DNA from: Nitrospira sp. BO4
GTDB lineage: Bacteria > Nitrospirota > Nitrospiria > Nitrospirales > Nitrospiraceae
Assembly: GCA_030144965.1 (NCBI GenBank)
Contig: JAMPUU010000012.1
Span: forward strand, 186,001-250,000
Direction of reading: 5' to 3'
DNA length: 64,000 bases
Shown here piece after piece: positions 35,471 to 44,932 of this stretch. The position numbers and the translations under genes were made by a program. The notes below the pieces were generated by a model that did not search any database, was not told the origin of the DNA, and saw nothing but the letters and a program-made list of their open reading frames with translations. Every line of letters begins with the position of its first letter. Within the stretch, counting starts at the first letter, position 1.

Positions 35471-36049
35471 TTACGTTTTTCTTTTTCCCTGCGATTTCCC
35501 CTTGACCCGTTCTTGCCTCTGCTGAGAACGGACAAGTCTCATACCGATAAGGCCACCGACCGCTGCGACCATCGCCCCACCACCCCACCACAGCCAAACA
35601 GGAGGACCACTCGCATCACAGCCGGCGCCGAAATCAACGCGGACTTTTCGCTCACTTTCAAGATCTTTGGGATCGAATTCAATTTTGAGATTTTTCTGCT
35701 CGCCCTTCGCCTCTACCAGAAGGGGATCGCCAAGATTGTCGTTGTGCAGATGAAACATCGCTTTGTAGTAGCCATCTCCATCCGTCCTCACAACCTGACC
35801 ATATGAAACTCTGGTGTCTTTGACCAGAACGTCCGCGTTCGGCACCCCCTTGCCATCTGCGCCACAAACATACCCTTCAACCATGAAACGGTGATCCGCT
35901 TCGTGGGTGGCGGGAACCACAGGTGGGAATGCAGCGTTCAGTGCGAGACAGCAAGCGAAAACAAGCAGTCCAACCGGACTTCGTCTGCCAAGCTTCGAAC
36001 TCGATTGCTGACTCGTCGCTCGCTCCTTACGAGGAAATGCACGCTGCAC
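35471..36049 (-). CDS. Membrane-anchored carboxypeptidase-regulatory-like domain protein
   Basis: 192 aa from GTG 36049, with no clear ribosome binding site, so the start is uncertain. An N-terminal hydrophobic segment (VGLLVFACCLALNAAFP) acts as a signal. A transthyretin-like beta domain follows: EGYVCGADGKGVPNADVLVK, 'GDGYYKAMFHLHND'. It ends in a membrane helix and a basic tail. Such domains bind proteins or modify surface complexes. It is followed by the strong terminator at 35321. Confidence 0.6.
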   Translation of the reverse strand: MQRAFPRKERATSQQSSSKLGRRSPVGLLVFACCLALNAAFPPVVPATHEADHRFMVEGYVCGADGKGVPNADVLVKDTRVSYGQVVRTDGDGYYKAMFHLHNDNLGDPLLVEAKGEQKNLKIEFDPKDLESERKVRVDFGAGCDASGPPVWLWWGGGAMVAAVGGLIGMRLVRSQQRQERVKGKSQGKRKT

Positions 36050-36190
36050 GACCGCGAGCGCGCTACATTCGGGCAGGCGTTTCTAGCACAGCGCAAAATC
36101 TTTGTCAACGAAACGGCTGGCTTTTTTGCTCATGGAGGAAGGCCGTTCACGGCCCTGGGATTCTGAGAATCGGCGGGACAAGAGAAAACC

Positions 36191-36583
36191 TTAGAGGTAG
36201 CCCTGTGTGCGCGCGGCCGCCTCAATTTTTGCAGCTTCTGCTCGACGCTCGGACTCTTTTTTCGACACCCAGGATTCCCAGGACTTCCCGTTCGCCGTAT
36301 CTTCCCCGGTAAACGCAATCGTGACGATATCCTGGTACGGAATGCGCCGGGGATCCGGCCGGTCGGAGGGAAACAGTTCGAGATATGAGCTATCGGCATC
36401 CAGCTGACGATTGAAGAGATATCCCATGACCGATTCGCCGGACCGCAACGTCAAGGTCACATCCCCGCGGTAGTCGAACGCGAGTTCAACCGCCTCTGCC
36501 GTTTCAGCCGGAGAGACAGGCTTGAATACCCGCCCTTCCAGTGAACCGGCGATCGCAGCTGCATGATTCTTCGTATCGGTCAT
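36191..36583 (-). CDS. Hypothetical protein near hpnH
   Basis: 130 aa, soluble. A beta-rich middle (AVELAFDYRGDVTLTLRSGE) is followed by 'GYLFNRQLDADSSYLELFP' and a helical charged tail. The plan resembles small RNA- or lipid-binding beta barrels, but no family is recognised. It lies 90 bases downstream of hpnH on the same strand, so it may be co-transcribed with it. Confidence 0.6.
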   Translation of the reverse strand: MTDTKNHAAAIAGSLEGRVFKPVSPAETAEAVELAFDYRGDVTLTLRSGESVMGYLFNRQLDADSSYLELFPSDRPDPRRIPYQDIVTIAFTGEDTANGKSWESWVSKKESERRAEAAKIEAAARTQGYL

Positions 36584-36673
36584 GTGGAGATCGTCGTTCG
36601 TGAAACGTATTGCGTAAAGCGCGAGATCGCCCTGCGAACGACGAGAGACGACCGACGCTTCACGAGAGCAAAA

Positions 36674-37690
36674 TCATCGTGAGGTAGGCATGAGCGTCAA
36701 TTTGGCTGTTCGTGAGAATCCGGAGACGGTGCTAAAGGTATCTTCGACGGCCGATGCCTCATAGCCGCAATGAACCATGCAATCGGCGCACTTTTCATTT
36801 TTACCGGTGCCGTACCGATCCCACTCCGTCGACTCCATCAGCTCCCGGAAAGTTTTTGCATATCCTTCTTGAAGCAAGTAACAAGGCTTCTGCCATCCAA
36901 AGACATTATAGGTCGGATTCCCCCAAGGAGTGCATTGGTACTCACGCCGTCCCATGAGGAAATCTAAAAACAGCGGGGATTGGTTGAATTGCCAGCCCGG
37001 CTTGGGACGAGCAAGGATCTTGGAGAAAAGCTCCTGGGTCCGCGACCGCTTCAAGAAATGCTGCTGATCCGGGGCCTTTTGATAACTATAGCCGGGTGAG
37101 ATCGTCATACCCTCGACACCGAGCGCCATCATTTCATCGAAAAATGTTCTGATTCGCTCGGGATTCGCATCGTCGAACAGAGTGGTATTCGTCGTCACCC
37201 GATGGCCGCGCTTGACCGCCGCCTTGATGGCCTTGACCGCGACATCATAGACTCCATCGCGGCAAACCGCCAAATCGTGCTCATCTTTCAGCCCATCCAT
37301 GTGGACACTGAACGTCAGAAACTTAGATGGCTCATACTCATCCAACTTGCGCTCGAGCAAAATCGCATTCGTACAGAGATAGATATATTTTTTCCGGTCG
37401 ACCAAGCCCCGGATGATCTTCGCCATTTCCGGATGGATGAGCGGTTCGCCCCCGGGAATGCTCACCATGGGAGCGCCGCATTCCTCAGCCGCGGCCCAGC
37501 ACTGCTCGGGCGTCAACCGCTTATCGAGGACATGATCAGGGTACTGAATCTTCCCACAGCCGGCGCAAGCCAGGTTGCAGCGAAACAAGGGCTCTAACAT
37601 CAAAACGAGGGGATACCGCTTCACCCCCTTCATTTTCTGGGAGAGCACATACGTCGCCACGGTATACATCTGAGAAACCGGAACAGCCAT
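36674..37690 (-). CDS. hpnH: Hopanoid biosynthesis radical SAM protein HpnH
   Basis: 338 aa. The radical-SAM cluster motif is C38-x3-C42-x2-C45 (CNLACAGC), followed by a 'GGEP' block (PGGEPLIHPE) and a C-terminal Cys set (EKCADCMVHCGYEASA). The overall sequence matches HpnH, which adds adenosine to the C30 hopene side chain to make adenosylhopane, the precursor of extended hopanoids. The start MAVPVSQMYT is typical of the family. It complements shc and the hpnG-like gene 10 kb to the right. Confidence 0.9.
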   Translation of the reverse strand: MAVPVSQMYTVATYVLSQKMKGVKRYPLVLMLEPLFRCNLACAGCGKIQYPDHVLDKRLTPEQCWAAAEECGAPMVSIPGGEPLIHPEMAKIIRGLVDRKKYIYLCTNAILLERKLDEYEPSKFLTFSVHMDGLKDEHDLAVCRDGVYDVAVKAIKAAVKRGHRVTTNTTLFDDANPERIRTFFDEMMALGVEGMTISPGYSYQKAPDQQHFLKRSRTQELFSKILARPKPGWQFNQSPLFLDFLMGRREYQCTPWGNPTYNVFGWQKPCYLLQEGYAKTFRELMESTEWDRYGTGKNEKCADCMVHCGYEASAVEDTFSTVSGFSRTAKLTLMPTSR

Positions 37691-37992
37691 TCCGTTCTCC
37701 TTGAATAACTGACGTTGTTGTTTTTTCGGCCTATATATAACCAGCTACACGCGGTAGCTGGACTTGGAGGCACAAGAATGGATGATTGTAGCACCTCGCA
37801 TGGGTGCCGTCAATTTTCCGTCCTTCGTACCCTTTCGTACTTTTTCATGACCAGTGCGATACACGAACCCCGAGGCGATTGGTAATGAGTCGTCGGCACG
37901 TGCAAAGCATGACAAGACGCTTGAGTGTTCTATCCACACGGATCAGTCACGATAAAACGATGAAGAGCGATCGGTACACACGAAGTGCGGTT
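37691..37992. other. Intergenic region between hpnH and tRNA-Cys
   Basis: About 300 bases with no convincing gene. It includes a short inverted repeat (CCAGCTACACGCGGTAGCTGG, about 37741-37761, one base over the limit of a perfect stem) that could act as a transcription stop for the tRNA or a processing signal. Confidence 0.35.
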
Positions 37993-38067
37993 TGGAGGCG
38001 CCGAGCGGGTTCGAACCGCTGCATCGCAGTTTTGCAGACTGCTCCCTTACCACTTGGGTACGGCGCC
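37993..38067 (-). tRNA. tRNA-Cys (GCA)
   Basis: 75 bases with encoded CCA (TGG at 37993-37995). Acceptor GGCGCCG pairs with CGGCGCC and the discriminator is U, as usual for tRNA-Cys. The anticodon arm GCAGT-CTGCAAA-ACTGC gives GCA. The D arm is CCC..GGG with a short loop. Confidence 0.95.
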
Positions 38068-38175
38068 CCGGGGGCGCATTATAGTCGCTTCCTTTTCTGG
38101 AACACAACACGAGACCAACCCACGTCGCATTGTGCATCGGCATCAGTGTTTTGGAGGTTCTCTCGGGTAGACAGA

Positions 38176-39543
38176 TTATGCCTCACTGACCATACGGGAC
38201 GGGCCGGAATGCATTTTTTCTGGCTGCGGGTTCGGATGGCTCCACTCTCCTCTACTGCTGAGCAGCAATCCGTACAAGATCAACATCGCAATACCGAGAT
38301 GATGATAGCTTTTCAAGGCTTCCCATCTTGCCGAACCCACGACTTCATAATTCAACACCATTGTGAGCACAACATAGACCGCCAACATGACGTATCCGGT
38401 AGGGCTCAACCCGCCGCTCATTTTCGTGGCGGCGGCGACGACGACACAGGCCGCCGGGATCATCCAGACAAGATGCTGGTCCCACGTGATAGGAGAAAAG
38501 AACAGCGCCAACATCAAGGTTCCCGCGCAATCCCTCGCCCAGGTGGGATCTCCAGGCCCCTGAAACACCCGCCTACTAGACCACGCGAACAGGCCAAGCA
38601 GGCTCAGCGCGGCCACTCCGACGATCGCATTGGCGACCGGTGACGAGAGATCCAGTACCGGCTGGTAGCCCCGGTCCACTTGCCGAAGCCGATGGGTGGG
38701 CGGATAGGTCACCAGATACCGAAGCATGGTATGTCGGAGCGAGAGATTGGCCTTTTGCAACTCGTTTTCTTGCCGCCCCTCCGCCTGCCGATCGAGCACA
38801 GACAGGACAGCATTCCTCGTCCATTCTGTGTGATGTTCCCACCAGCTCGTGGGCCCCATATACAGAATGGGCAGCACAATCCAGGCAAGCGTAGCCACCA
38901 TGGTGTACCAGGCAACGCGCCACTGCCGTTTCCAAAGAAACAACAGTACGAAGAGAGCAGGGGTGATCTTGAGTACGATACCCAGCCCGATCAAGGCCGC
39001 ACCGAGCCGTTCTTTCCCCACCCATATCGCGTAGATCCCCCCTGTGAGAATGCCCAACAGGATGAGATGTGGGCCGCCGTCGTCGAGATCATTCAAGATA
39101 AATTGCAACGTCAATGCTCCTGCGCCAACGCCCACCAGCAACCGGCCCCACCCTCTCGAGTCCGATGAACCGCATATCATGCGGTAAAACAGCATGATCG
39201 TGAGGACTAAGCATCCGACAGCGACGGCGTAACGCAGGGCCAGGCTCGGGTTTCTGTCTAGGATGAGCAAGGGAGCGAAATAGATGCCGGTAGTCGGCAG
39301 ATACATGTAGCAGTAGTCATTGGCGTAGAGATACTCTCCGGAAAGTAACCGCCTTCCAATCTCTCGATGGATATCGATGTCCCGGAAGTGGAACGACCGT
39401 CCGAAGGAGATGATGTAGCCGTGCACCACCGCCGCAATGATGAGACCGATCTTCACCAATCGCGCAAACAGAGCCGACCTGACCAACTCATTGATCCGGC
39501 GGATGACGGGATTTGATTCCATCGTGTGACGGCACTGATACAT
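38176..39543 (-). CDS. Glycosyltransferase family 87-like membrane protein
   Basis: 455 aa from ATG 39543 (or ATG 39522); about ten to eleven membrane helices. The first periplasmic loop carries 'FRDIDIHREIGRRLLSGEYL' and 'YCYMYLPTTGIYFAPLL', the pattern of GT87/DUF2029 polyprenyl-phosphate mannosyltransferases, with the acidic 'D.D' likely at the active site. A second typical block is 'GIVLKITPALFVLLFLW'. It lies 89 bases after ispG on the same strand. It is predicted to glycosylate lipid or cell-envelope material; the acceptor is unknown. Confidence 0.72.
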   Translation of the reverse strand: MYQCRHTMESNPVIRRINELVRSALFARLVKIGLIIAAVVHGYIISFGRSFHFRDIDIHREIGRRLLSGEYLYANDYCYMYLPTTGIYFAPLLILDRNPSLALRYAVAVGCLVLTIMLFYRMICGSSDSRGWGRLLVGVGAGALTLQFILNDLDDGGPHLILLGILTGGIYAIWVGKERLGAALIGLGIVLKITPALFVLLFLWKRQWRVAWYTMVATLAWIVLPILYMGPTSWWEHHTEWTRNAVLSVLDRQAEGRQENELQKANLSLRHTMLRYLVTYPPTHRLRQVDRGYQPVLDLSSPVANAIVGVAALSLLGLFAWSSRRVFQGPGDPTWARDCAGTLMLALFFSPITWDQHLVWMIPAACVVVAAATKMSGGLSPTGYVMLAVYVVLTMVLNYEVVGSARWEALKSYHHLGIAMLILYGLLLSSRGEWSHPNPQPEKMHSGPSRMVSEA

Positions 39544-39632
39544 GACCCGCCTGAGCGCGTCAATCGTTTCTTTGGTGAGATGGGCTAGAAGTTGATCGGG
39601 GAGCGGGAGAGTCTCGGACTAAAATAGTGCCC

Positions 39633-40820
39633 CTACCGACGAGGCAGTACGGGAATTTCTTTTCCAAGCGTCGAGGGGAGATCCGACTGGGGCACGAGTG
39701 ACTCCCATCCGTTCGAAGGGACAGGAGCGACGGCTTCGCCACCGCTTTCTTCCGCCTCTTTTTCCTTGGCGAGCAATTCCACTTCCTGAATCAGCGTGTC
39801 CATTAATTCGTCCATGGGGACCTTACGGACGAGCTTACCCCGCTTGAACAAAATTCCTTTGCCCTCGCCACCGGCGATCCCGATGTCGGCCTCTTTCCCT
39901 TCTCCGATTCCATTTACGACACACCCGAGCACCGACACGTTCAATGGAGTCTTGATATGACCGAGTTTCTTTTCCAACTCATTCGCCATCCGGACGACAT
40001 CGATCTCAACGCGCCCACAGGTCGGACAGGCGATGACATTGATGCCCCGATGACGCAATTCGAGTGATTTCAAGATCTCGAATCCGACCTTGACCTCCTC
40101 GACGGGGTCCGCGGCCAGCGACACGCGCAGCGTGTCTCCGATACCCTGTCCAAGCAAGTAGCCGAGACCGATCGAAGACTTCACCGCCCCTGTCATGGCC
40201 GTTCCCGCTTCTGTGATCCCAATGTGAAGCGGATAGTTCGACTGATGCGCGAAGAGCCAATAGGCATCGATGGCATGATGCACATCCGACGCTTTGAGTG
40301 AAACTTTCATGTTGGTAAAACCCACGTCTTCCAGCGCATGCACGGCGTTGAGCGCCGATTCCGCGAGAGCTTCGGGGGAAGGCCATCCATATTTTTCCAA
40401 CAGCGGCCGTTCGAGCGACCCTCCGTTGACGCCGACTCGAAGCGGAATCCCTCGCTCATTCACGGCCTTGATCACTTCTTCCACTTTCCACCAGGCGCCG
40501 ATATTGCCGGGATTGATGCGGACGCAATCGACGATCTGCGCGGCCTTTAGGGCAAGGCGATGATCGAAGTGAATGTCGGCGATCAGCGGGACCGTCATAG
40601 CCGCTTTGATTTGCGGAAGGACAGCGGCCGCTTCGTCGTCAGGCACGGCCACGCGGATGAGTTCGCACCCGGCGGCTTCAAGCTGGTGAATTTGAGCAAC
40701 CGTCGCAGCCACATCACGGGTGTCCGTTGAACACATCGATTGCACGGACACCGCTGCATCGCCGCCGATTTTCACCTTCCCGACAGAGATCTGCCGGGTT
40801 TTTCGCCTTGCTATGTGCAT
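39633..40820 (-). CDS. ispG: 4-hydroxy-3-methylbut-2-enyl diphosphate synthase (flavodoxin-type)
   Basis: 395 aa. Near-complete IspG: TIM-barrel start MHIARRKTRQISVGKVKIGG, 'CVRINPGNIG', and the 4Fe-4S ligands C265, C268 and C300 with E307 (CPTCGR, LGCVVNGIGEG). It reduces methylerythritol cyclodiphosphate to HMBPP, the penultimate step of isoprenoid synthesis. The C-terminal 40 residues are an acidic, Pro-rich extension beyond the usual end. It lies 22 bases after dxs, so dxs-ispG is an operon; ispH is at 56940. Confidence 0.95.
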   Translation of the reverse strand: MHIARRKTRQISVGKVKIGGDAAVSVQSMCSTDTRDVAATVAQIHQLEAAGCELIRVAVPDDEAAAVLPQIKAAMTVPLIADIHFDHRLALKAAQIVDCVRINPGNIGAWWKVEEVIKAVNERGIPLRVGVNGGSLERPLLEKYGWPSPEALAESALNAVHALEDVGFTNMKVSLKASDVHHAIDAYWLFAHQSNYPLHIGITEAGTAMTGAVKSSIGLGYLLGQGIGDTLRVSLAADPVEEVKVGFEILKSLELRHRGINVIACPTCGRVEIDVVRMANELEKKLGHIKTPLNVSVLGCVVNGIGEGKEADIGIAGGEGKGILFKRGKLVRKVPMDELMDTLIQEVELLAKEKEAEESGGEAVAPVPSNGWESLVPQSDLPSTLGKEIPVLPRR

Positions 40821-40842
40821 GAGAGATGTTCGCCTTTTGCGA

Positions 40843-42789
40843 TCAGCTACCCTGCTCGTCTCCGTGAGGCAGATGGTCCGCTAATGCGGCACCGGCAAAT
40901 TGAGATTTCACCGACGAAGCCGTGCCGATCAGTTCCTTGACGCTTTGATAGATTCCTTCGCTCGTCAAGCCATACCGTTCACGAAGCAGATCTTGAGGGC
41001 CTTGTTCGATATACCAATCGGGCAAGCCTAATACCTTGGTCTTCTTATGAGTCACCCCGGCCTCCGAAAGGGATTCCAGCACGGCGGACCCGAACCCACC
41101 GGTCTTGCAGCCCTCTTCCACCGTCACGACGTATTTGACTCGTTTCGCCACATCCACAATCAGTTCGTGATCAAGCGGCTTGACGAACCGACCGTTCACC
41201 ACCGCTGTGGAAACCCCTTCCTTGCTGAGACGTTCCGCCGCTTCCACGGCCTGCCAGACGGATACCCCGATCGCAATGATGGCGACATCCGTTCCGTCCT
41301 TCAGAAGCTCGCCTTTTCCCACAGGCACCGCCTTGGGAGCCTCGTCCATCTTGACGCCGAGGCTCACGCCTCGCGGATACCGCACCGAGATTGGTCCGTT
41401 ATGTTCCAAGCAGGTTTTCACCATATGCTGCAACTCGTTTTCATCTTTAGGAGCCATCACCACCATGTTGGGAACATGGCGCAGAAAGGCATAGTCGAAG
41501 GCGCCGTGATGCGTCGTCCCATCTTCAGCGACGAGCCCGCCACGATCGATACAGAAGACAACCGGAAGATTCTGGGTCGCGACATCATGCACGACCTGAT
41601 CATATGCCCGCTGGAGGAAGGTCGCGTACATCGCGACGACCGGCTTCATCCCCTGAGCGGCGAGCCCCGCCGCGAACGTCACGGCATGCTGCTCGGCGAT
41701 GCCGACGTCATACAGCCGATCCGGAAATTCCTTTTCGAAGGTCGTCAACCCCGTGCCTTCGCACATCGCCGCGGTGATGGCCACAACGCGCCTATCCTCG
41801 CGCGCCAACTTGACGAGCGTATCCATGGCGATCGCCGTGTAGGACGGGCGCGAGGCTTTCTTCGCCGGCGCACCTGTTTCCCGAACAAACGGCGGACAGG
41901 CATGGAACCACACCGGATTCTTCATGGCCGGTTCGTAGCCGAGCCCTTTCTTCGTAATGATATGCAGCAGGACCGGTCCCTTCATCTTGAGGACGTTTTC
42001 AATCGTCGGGAGGAGATGTTCAAAGTTATGGCCGTCGATAGGACCACTGTATTGGAATCCCAGCTCTTCAAAGAGCAATCCCGGAAGAATCACGCCTTTG
42101 GCGAGTTCTTCGGCCCGGCGAGCGAGTTTTTGCATGTCATAGCCGATGTGGGGAATCTTGCGCAGCAACTGACCGGTTTCCTCGCGCATTCGCCCGTAGA
42201 ACTCCCCTGTGATGGTCCGACTCAGGTAGGCGGAAATGGCACCGACGTTCTTCGAGATCGACATCTGATTGTCGTTCAAAATCACAAGGAAATCCTTGCC
42301 GAGTCCGCCGGCATGATGCAGCCCTTCCAGGGTCATTCCCGCCGTCATCGCACCGTCACCCACGACACAGACGACTTTATGTTTTTGCTTCAACTGATCC
42401 CGGGCTGCCACCATGCCGAAGGCAGCCGACACACCCGTGCCTGCATGGCCGGCATTGAACGTATCGTACTCGCTCTCCTCCCGCTTGCAAAATCCACTCA
42501 ATCCACCGTACTGGCGCAGCGTATGGAACTGCTCACGGCGGCCGGTGAGGAGTTTGTGCGTGTAGGATTGATTGCTCGTATCCCAAACGATTTTATCAGC
42601 CGGTGTATCCAGGAGATATTGCAAAGCGACCGTGAGCTCAACCACACCCAAGTTTGAGGCCAGATGCCCGCCGACATTGGAGACCGCTCCGATAATCTGT
42701 TCACGAATCTCTTGGCACAACGCCGGAAATCGGTCGGGAGACAACCGCTTCAGATCGGCTGGACTATGAATCGTTTTAAGCATAGACAT
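40843..42789 (-). CDS. dxs: 1-deoxy-D-xylulose-5-phosphate synthase
   Basis: 648 aa from ATG 42789 (AAGGAGA six bases upstream). Thiamine diphosphate motif GDGAMTAG...NDN, the catalytic Glu region 'DVGIAEQHAVTFAAG' and the 'SGFCKREESEYDTFNAGHAGTG' block are present. H42 corresponds to E. coli H49. The position of E. coli H80 (in WDVGHQAY) is Asn here (WDTSNQSY, N73), an odd change. It catalyses the first committed step of the MEP pathway from pyruvate and glyceraldehyde 3-phosphate, supplying precursors for quinones and hopanoids. Confidence 0.95.
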   Translation of the reverse strand: MSMLKTIHSPADLKRLSPDRFPALCQEIREQIIGAVSNVGGHLASNLGVVELTVALQYLLDTPADKIVWDTSNQSYTHKLLTGRREQFHTLRQYGGLSGFCKREESEYDTFNAGHAGTGVSAAFGMVAARDQLKQKHKVVCVVGDGAMTAGMTLEGLHHAGGLGKDFLVILNDNQMSISKNVGAISAYLSRTITGEFYGRMREETGQLLRKIPHIGYDMQKLARRAEELAKGVILPGLLFEELGFQYSGPIDGHNFEHLLPTIENVLKMKGPVLLHIITKKGLGYEPAMKNPVWFHACPPFVRETGAPAKKASRPSYTAIAMDTLVKLAREDRRVVAITAAMCEGTGLTTFEKEFPDRLYDVGIAEQHAVTFAAGLAAQGMKPVVAMYATFLQRAYDQVVHDVATQNLPVVFCIDRGGLVAEDGTTHHGAFDYAFLRHVPNMVVMAPKDENELQHMVKTCLEHNGPISVRYPRGVSLGVKMDEAPKAVPVGKGELLKDGTDVAIIAIGVSVWQAVEAAERLSKEGVSTAVVNGRFVKPLDHELIVDVAKRVKYVVTVEEGCKTGGFGSAVLESLSEAGVTHKKTKVLGLPDWYIEQGPQDLLRERYGLTSEGIYQSVKELIGTASSVKSQFAGAALADHLPHGDEQGS

Positions 42790-43004
42790 GGATAGTCTCC
42801 TTACTTTCGTCTTCTATCAGCGACGTGACCTAAAGACACGTCCAGGGTGCACCCTTGGCGTGGGTGCCAAATTTTGTGGAGTCTCACACACGAACCGTAT
42901 GATGTCAAGCGCTTATGAAAGATCGCTTGCCCACGCCTCTCAGGTTGATCGAGGCTTAAAGGGTCACGATCGATAACCTAGGGCGGACATACCCGATTGG
43001 TCTC

Positions 43005-44201
43005 CTAGTAAGGAAAATCGAGCCCGGCAAAAATGGCTCCACCCTCCTTACTGAATCCATAATCGATCCGTCCCACGACATTGGGCCGGATGATACCCCG
43101 AAACCCGATACCCGGCGTGATACGGTAGTCTTTGAAGCTCACATTCTTAAACGAGTTGAACACCTGCCCGGTGTCGATGAACGGCGCAAGCTCAAAATCA
43201 GCCATGACCCCGGCGAGGCGCGCGCGCAAGATATGAATTCGCTCTTCCACACTGAACGCGATCAGTTGCTTGTCGATGTACCGGTCTACCCCAAACCCAC
43301 GCAGGTTGTTCTGACCGCCCAAGGAACTCTGCTCATAAAACGGAACATCCGAACCCAGCGTCGCCTGCAGATCACCACGAACCACAAGGATGGCGCGCTT
43401 GGACTCGCTCGCAAACATCTTCTTCACCTCAAGCCCATACCTGGAATACAGCGGCTCCGCCCCCTGCTTGAAGTTGTAGTTGAGCTCGGCATAGGCGGTA
43501 ATCGCCGTCCCATCGGTCGGCGTGACCAGATTGTTACGGGTATCATAATGGAAGCTGATCCGCTGCCCGAGAATCGTGGCCCCGTCCACACCCGGCGCAT
43601 TCGGAAAAAGATCGCCCGAAAAGGGGAGGTTCGTGCCGCCCTCTTGGATCGATTGCATGTGCCGCAATCGCTGGCTGACCGCGATTTGCGTAACCTCGTT
43701 CGCGTGGATCCCGAATTTCCAATTCAACCTCGTCTCAGCGGCCGTGTAATTTGACTCGTTCTCCTTCACGGTGGTCGGCCCAAGTCCGAAGAACCGCACC
43801 GTCGCATTCTTGAAATGCATCGCACTGAACCCAATACTATACCGACCATTGCTGAATCCTGGATCAACATAGCTTATGAGGAATTTTCGCTCGATCTGCT
43901 CTGTCCAGGACGCAATCCCTCGGAGTTCCTTGCCCCCTGGTTCGTAACGGAACAGATTGACGGTCGCACGAGTGCCGACGATCGAATTGTAGACCACCAT
44001 CGGCGCAACCAGATATTTGAGATCCCCATCCGGTCCCGTGATGAGAGCCGGCACAATCATACCGATATCGTTGCCGTCGTTCTTGCTGGAACTGACGGCA
44101 GGGATGGGGAAATACCGCACGTCGGCCTGGGCTCGGTCAAGAGAGATTGGGCACAGACTCCCGAGCAGTATGAAGATGATACTGACAGCAAGGCTACGCA
44201 T
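43005..44201 (-). CDS. Omp85/BamA-like outer-membrane barrel protein without POTRA domains
   Basis: 398 aa with signal peptide (MRSLAVSIIFILLGSLC) and beta-strand pattern throughout. It ends in an aromatic residue (LDFPY), as outer-membrane barrels do. The 'GGQNNLRGFGVDRYID' block resembles the conserved 'G....RGF/Y' loop of the D15/Omp85 superfamily. There is no room for POTRA repeats before the barrel. It is the last gene of the shc-mla run, 29 bases after mlaC, so it may provide the outer-membrane step of lipid transport, analogous to MlaA or TamA. This role is inferred from context. Confidence 0.7.
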   Translation of the reverse strand: MRSLAVSIIFILLGSLCPISLDRAQADVRYFPIPAVSSSKNDGNDIGMIVPALITGPDGDLKYLVAPMVVYNSIVGTRATVNLFRYEPGGKELRGIASWTEQIERKFLISYVDPGFSNGRYSIGFSAMHFKNATVRFFGLGPTTVKENESNYTAAETRLNWKFGIHANEVTQIAVSQRLRHMQSIQEGGTNLPFSGDLFPNAPGVDGATILGQRISFHYDTRNNLVTPTDGTAITAYAELNYNFKQGAEPLYSRYGLEVKKMFASESKRAILVVRGDLQATLGSDVPFYEQSSLGGQNNLRGFGVDRYIDKQLIAFSVEERIHILRARLAGVMADFELAPFIDTGQVFNSFKNVSFKDYRITPGIGFRGIIRPNVVGRIDYGFSKEGGAIFAGLDFPY

Positions 44202-44230
44202 ACACGTACCCGTGGTCCAGCTACACGACG

Positions 44231-44872
44231 TTATGGTGCCTTGAGCTTATCGGATTTCTTGCGGAGCTGATCGACGAGATCCGAATAGGAAGAGGCACGA
44301 ATAATCTTGGTAAACTGCCCGCGATAGTTGTTCACCAGGCTGACGCCATCGACGATGACGTCGTAGACCCGCCAATCATCAGCCCTGTTGATCAAGCGAT
44401 AGTCGAGCGGGATCTCCGTCTTTCCGGAGAGCACTTTGGTCCTAACTTCCGCGTACTCCTTCTCCGTCCGTTCATTCAAGTACTGCACGCCTTCTCCGGA
44501 ATAGGTCTCGATCTTATCGGCGTATGAGTTCGTCAGTAACGTCCGAAAAAGGTCGACGAATTCCTGCTTCTGCTGATCGGTCAGCTGATTCCAAGGCGCG
44601 CCGAGTGCCCGCCGGGACATTTCCGTATAGTCGAATCGAGCCCCCACCACTTTCTCAAGCAAGTGGCGACGCTCATCGGCTTTCTCCGGCTGTTTGAGCT
44701 CTTTTTCCCGGACGATGTGAAGAACCTCGTCTATCGTCACCTTCATGGAGTCGGTCGGAGCGCCCGCGTACCCCGGAACCACCCCCAGCCCGACCGCTGC
44801 CACCACCACAAGCACTATCGCGCCCCAACGGAAACATGCCTGCCTGCCCCACACATTCCTGGTCACCATCAT
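44231..44872 (-). CDS. mlaC: MlaC-like periplasmic phospholipid-binding protein
   Basis: 213 aa with a signal peptide ending near 'GYAGAP'. The body matches MlaC/Ttg2D: VGARFDYTEMSRRALGAPWN, 'QKQEFVDLFRTLLTNSYADKI', 'VIVDGVSLVNNYRGQF'. It shuttles a lipid between the inner-membrane MlaEFD complex and an outer-membrane partner. In hopanoid producers a related protein is named HpnM, and this copy stands in the hopanoid operon, so either lipid is possible. Confidence 0.88.
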   Translation of the reverse strand: MMVTRNVWGRQACFRWGAIVLVVVAAVGLGVVPGYAGAPTDSMKVTIDEVLHIVREKELKQPEKADERRHLLEKVVGARFDYTEMSRRALGAPWNQLTDQQKQEFVDLFRTLLTNSYADKIETYSGEGVQYLNERTEKEYAEVRTKVLSGKTEIPLDYRLINRADDWRVYDVIVDGVSLVNNYRGQFTKIIRASSYSDLVDQLRKKSDKLKAP

Positions 44873-44932
44873 CGCACGATCTCCCCTCTACCGATTATCT
44901 GAATACTCGTCTACCGGCTACGCGAGACCGAG

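Noticed and set aside
41047-42657. 536-codon open frame on the plus strand opposite dxs
   Set aside because: It is the complement of a well-supported dxs gene. Its sequence is rich in His, Arg and Asp in a pattern expected from reverse reading of a GC-rich gene, and it has no ribosome binding site.
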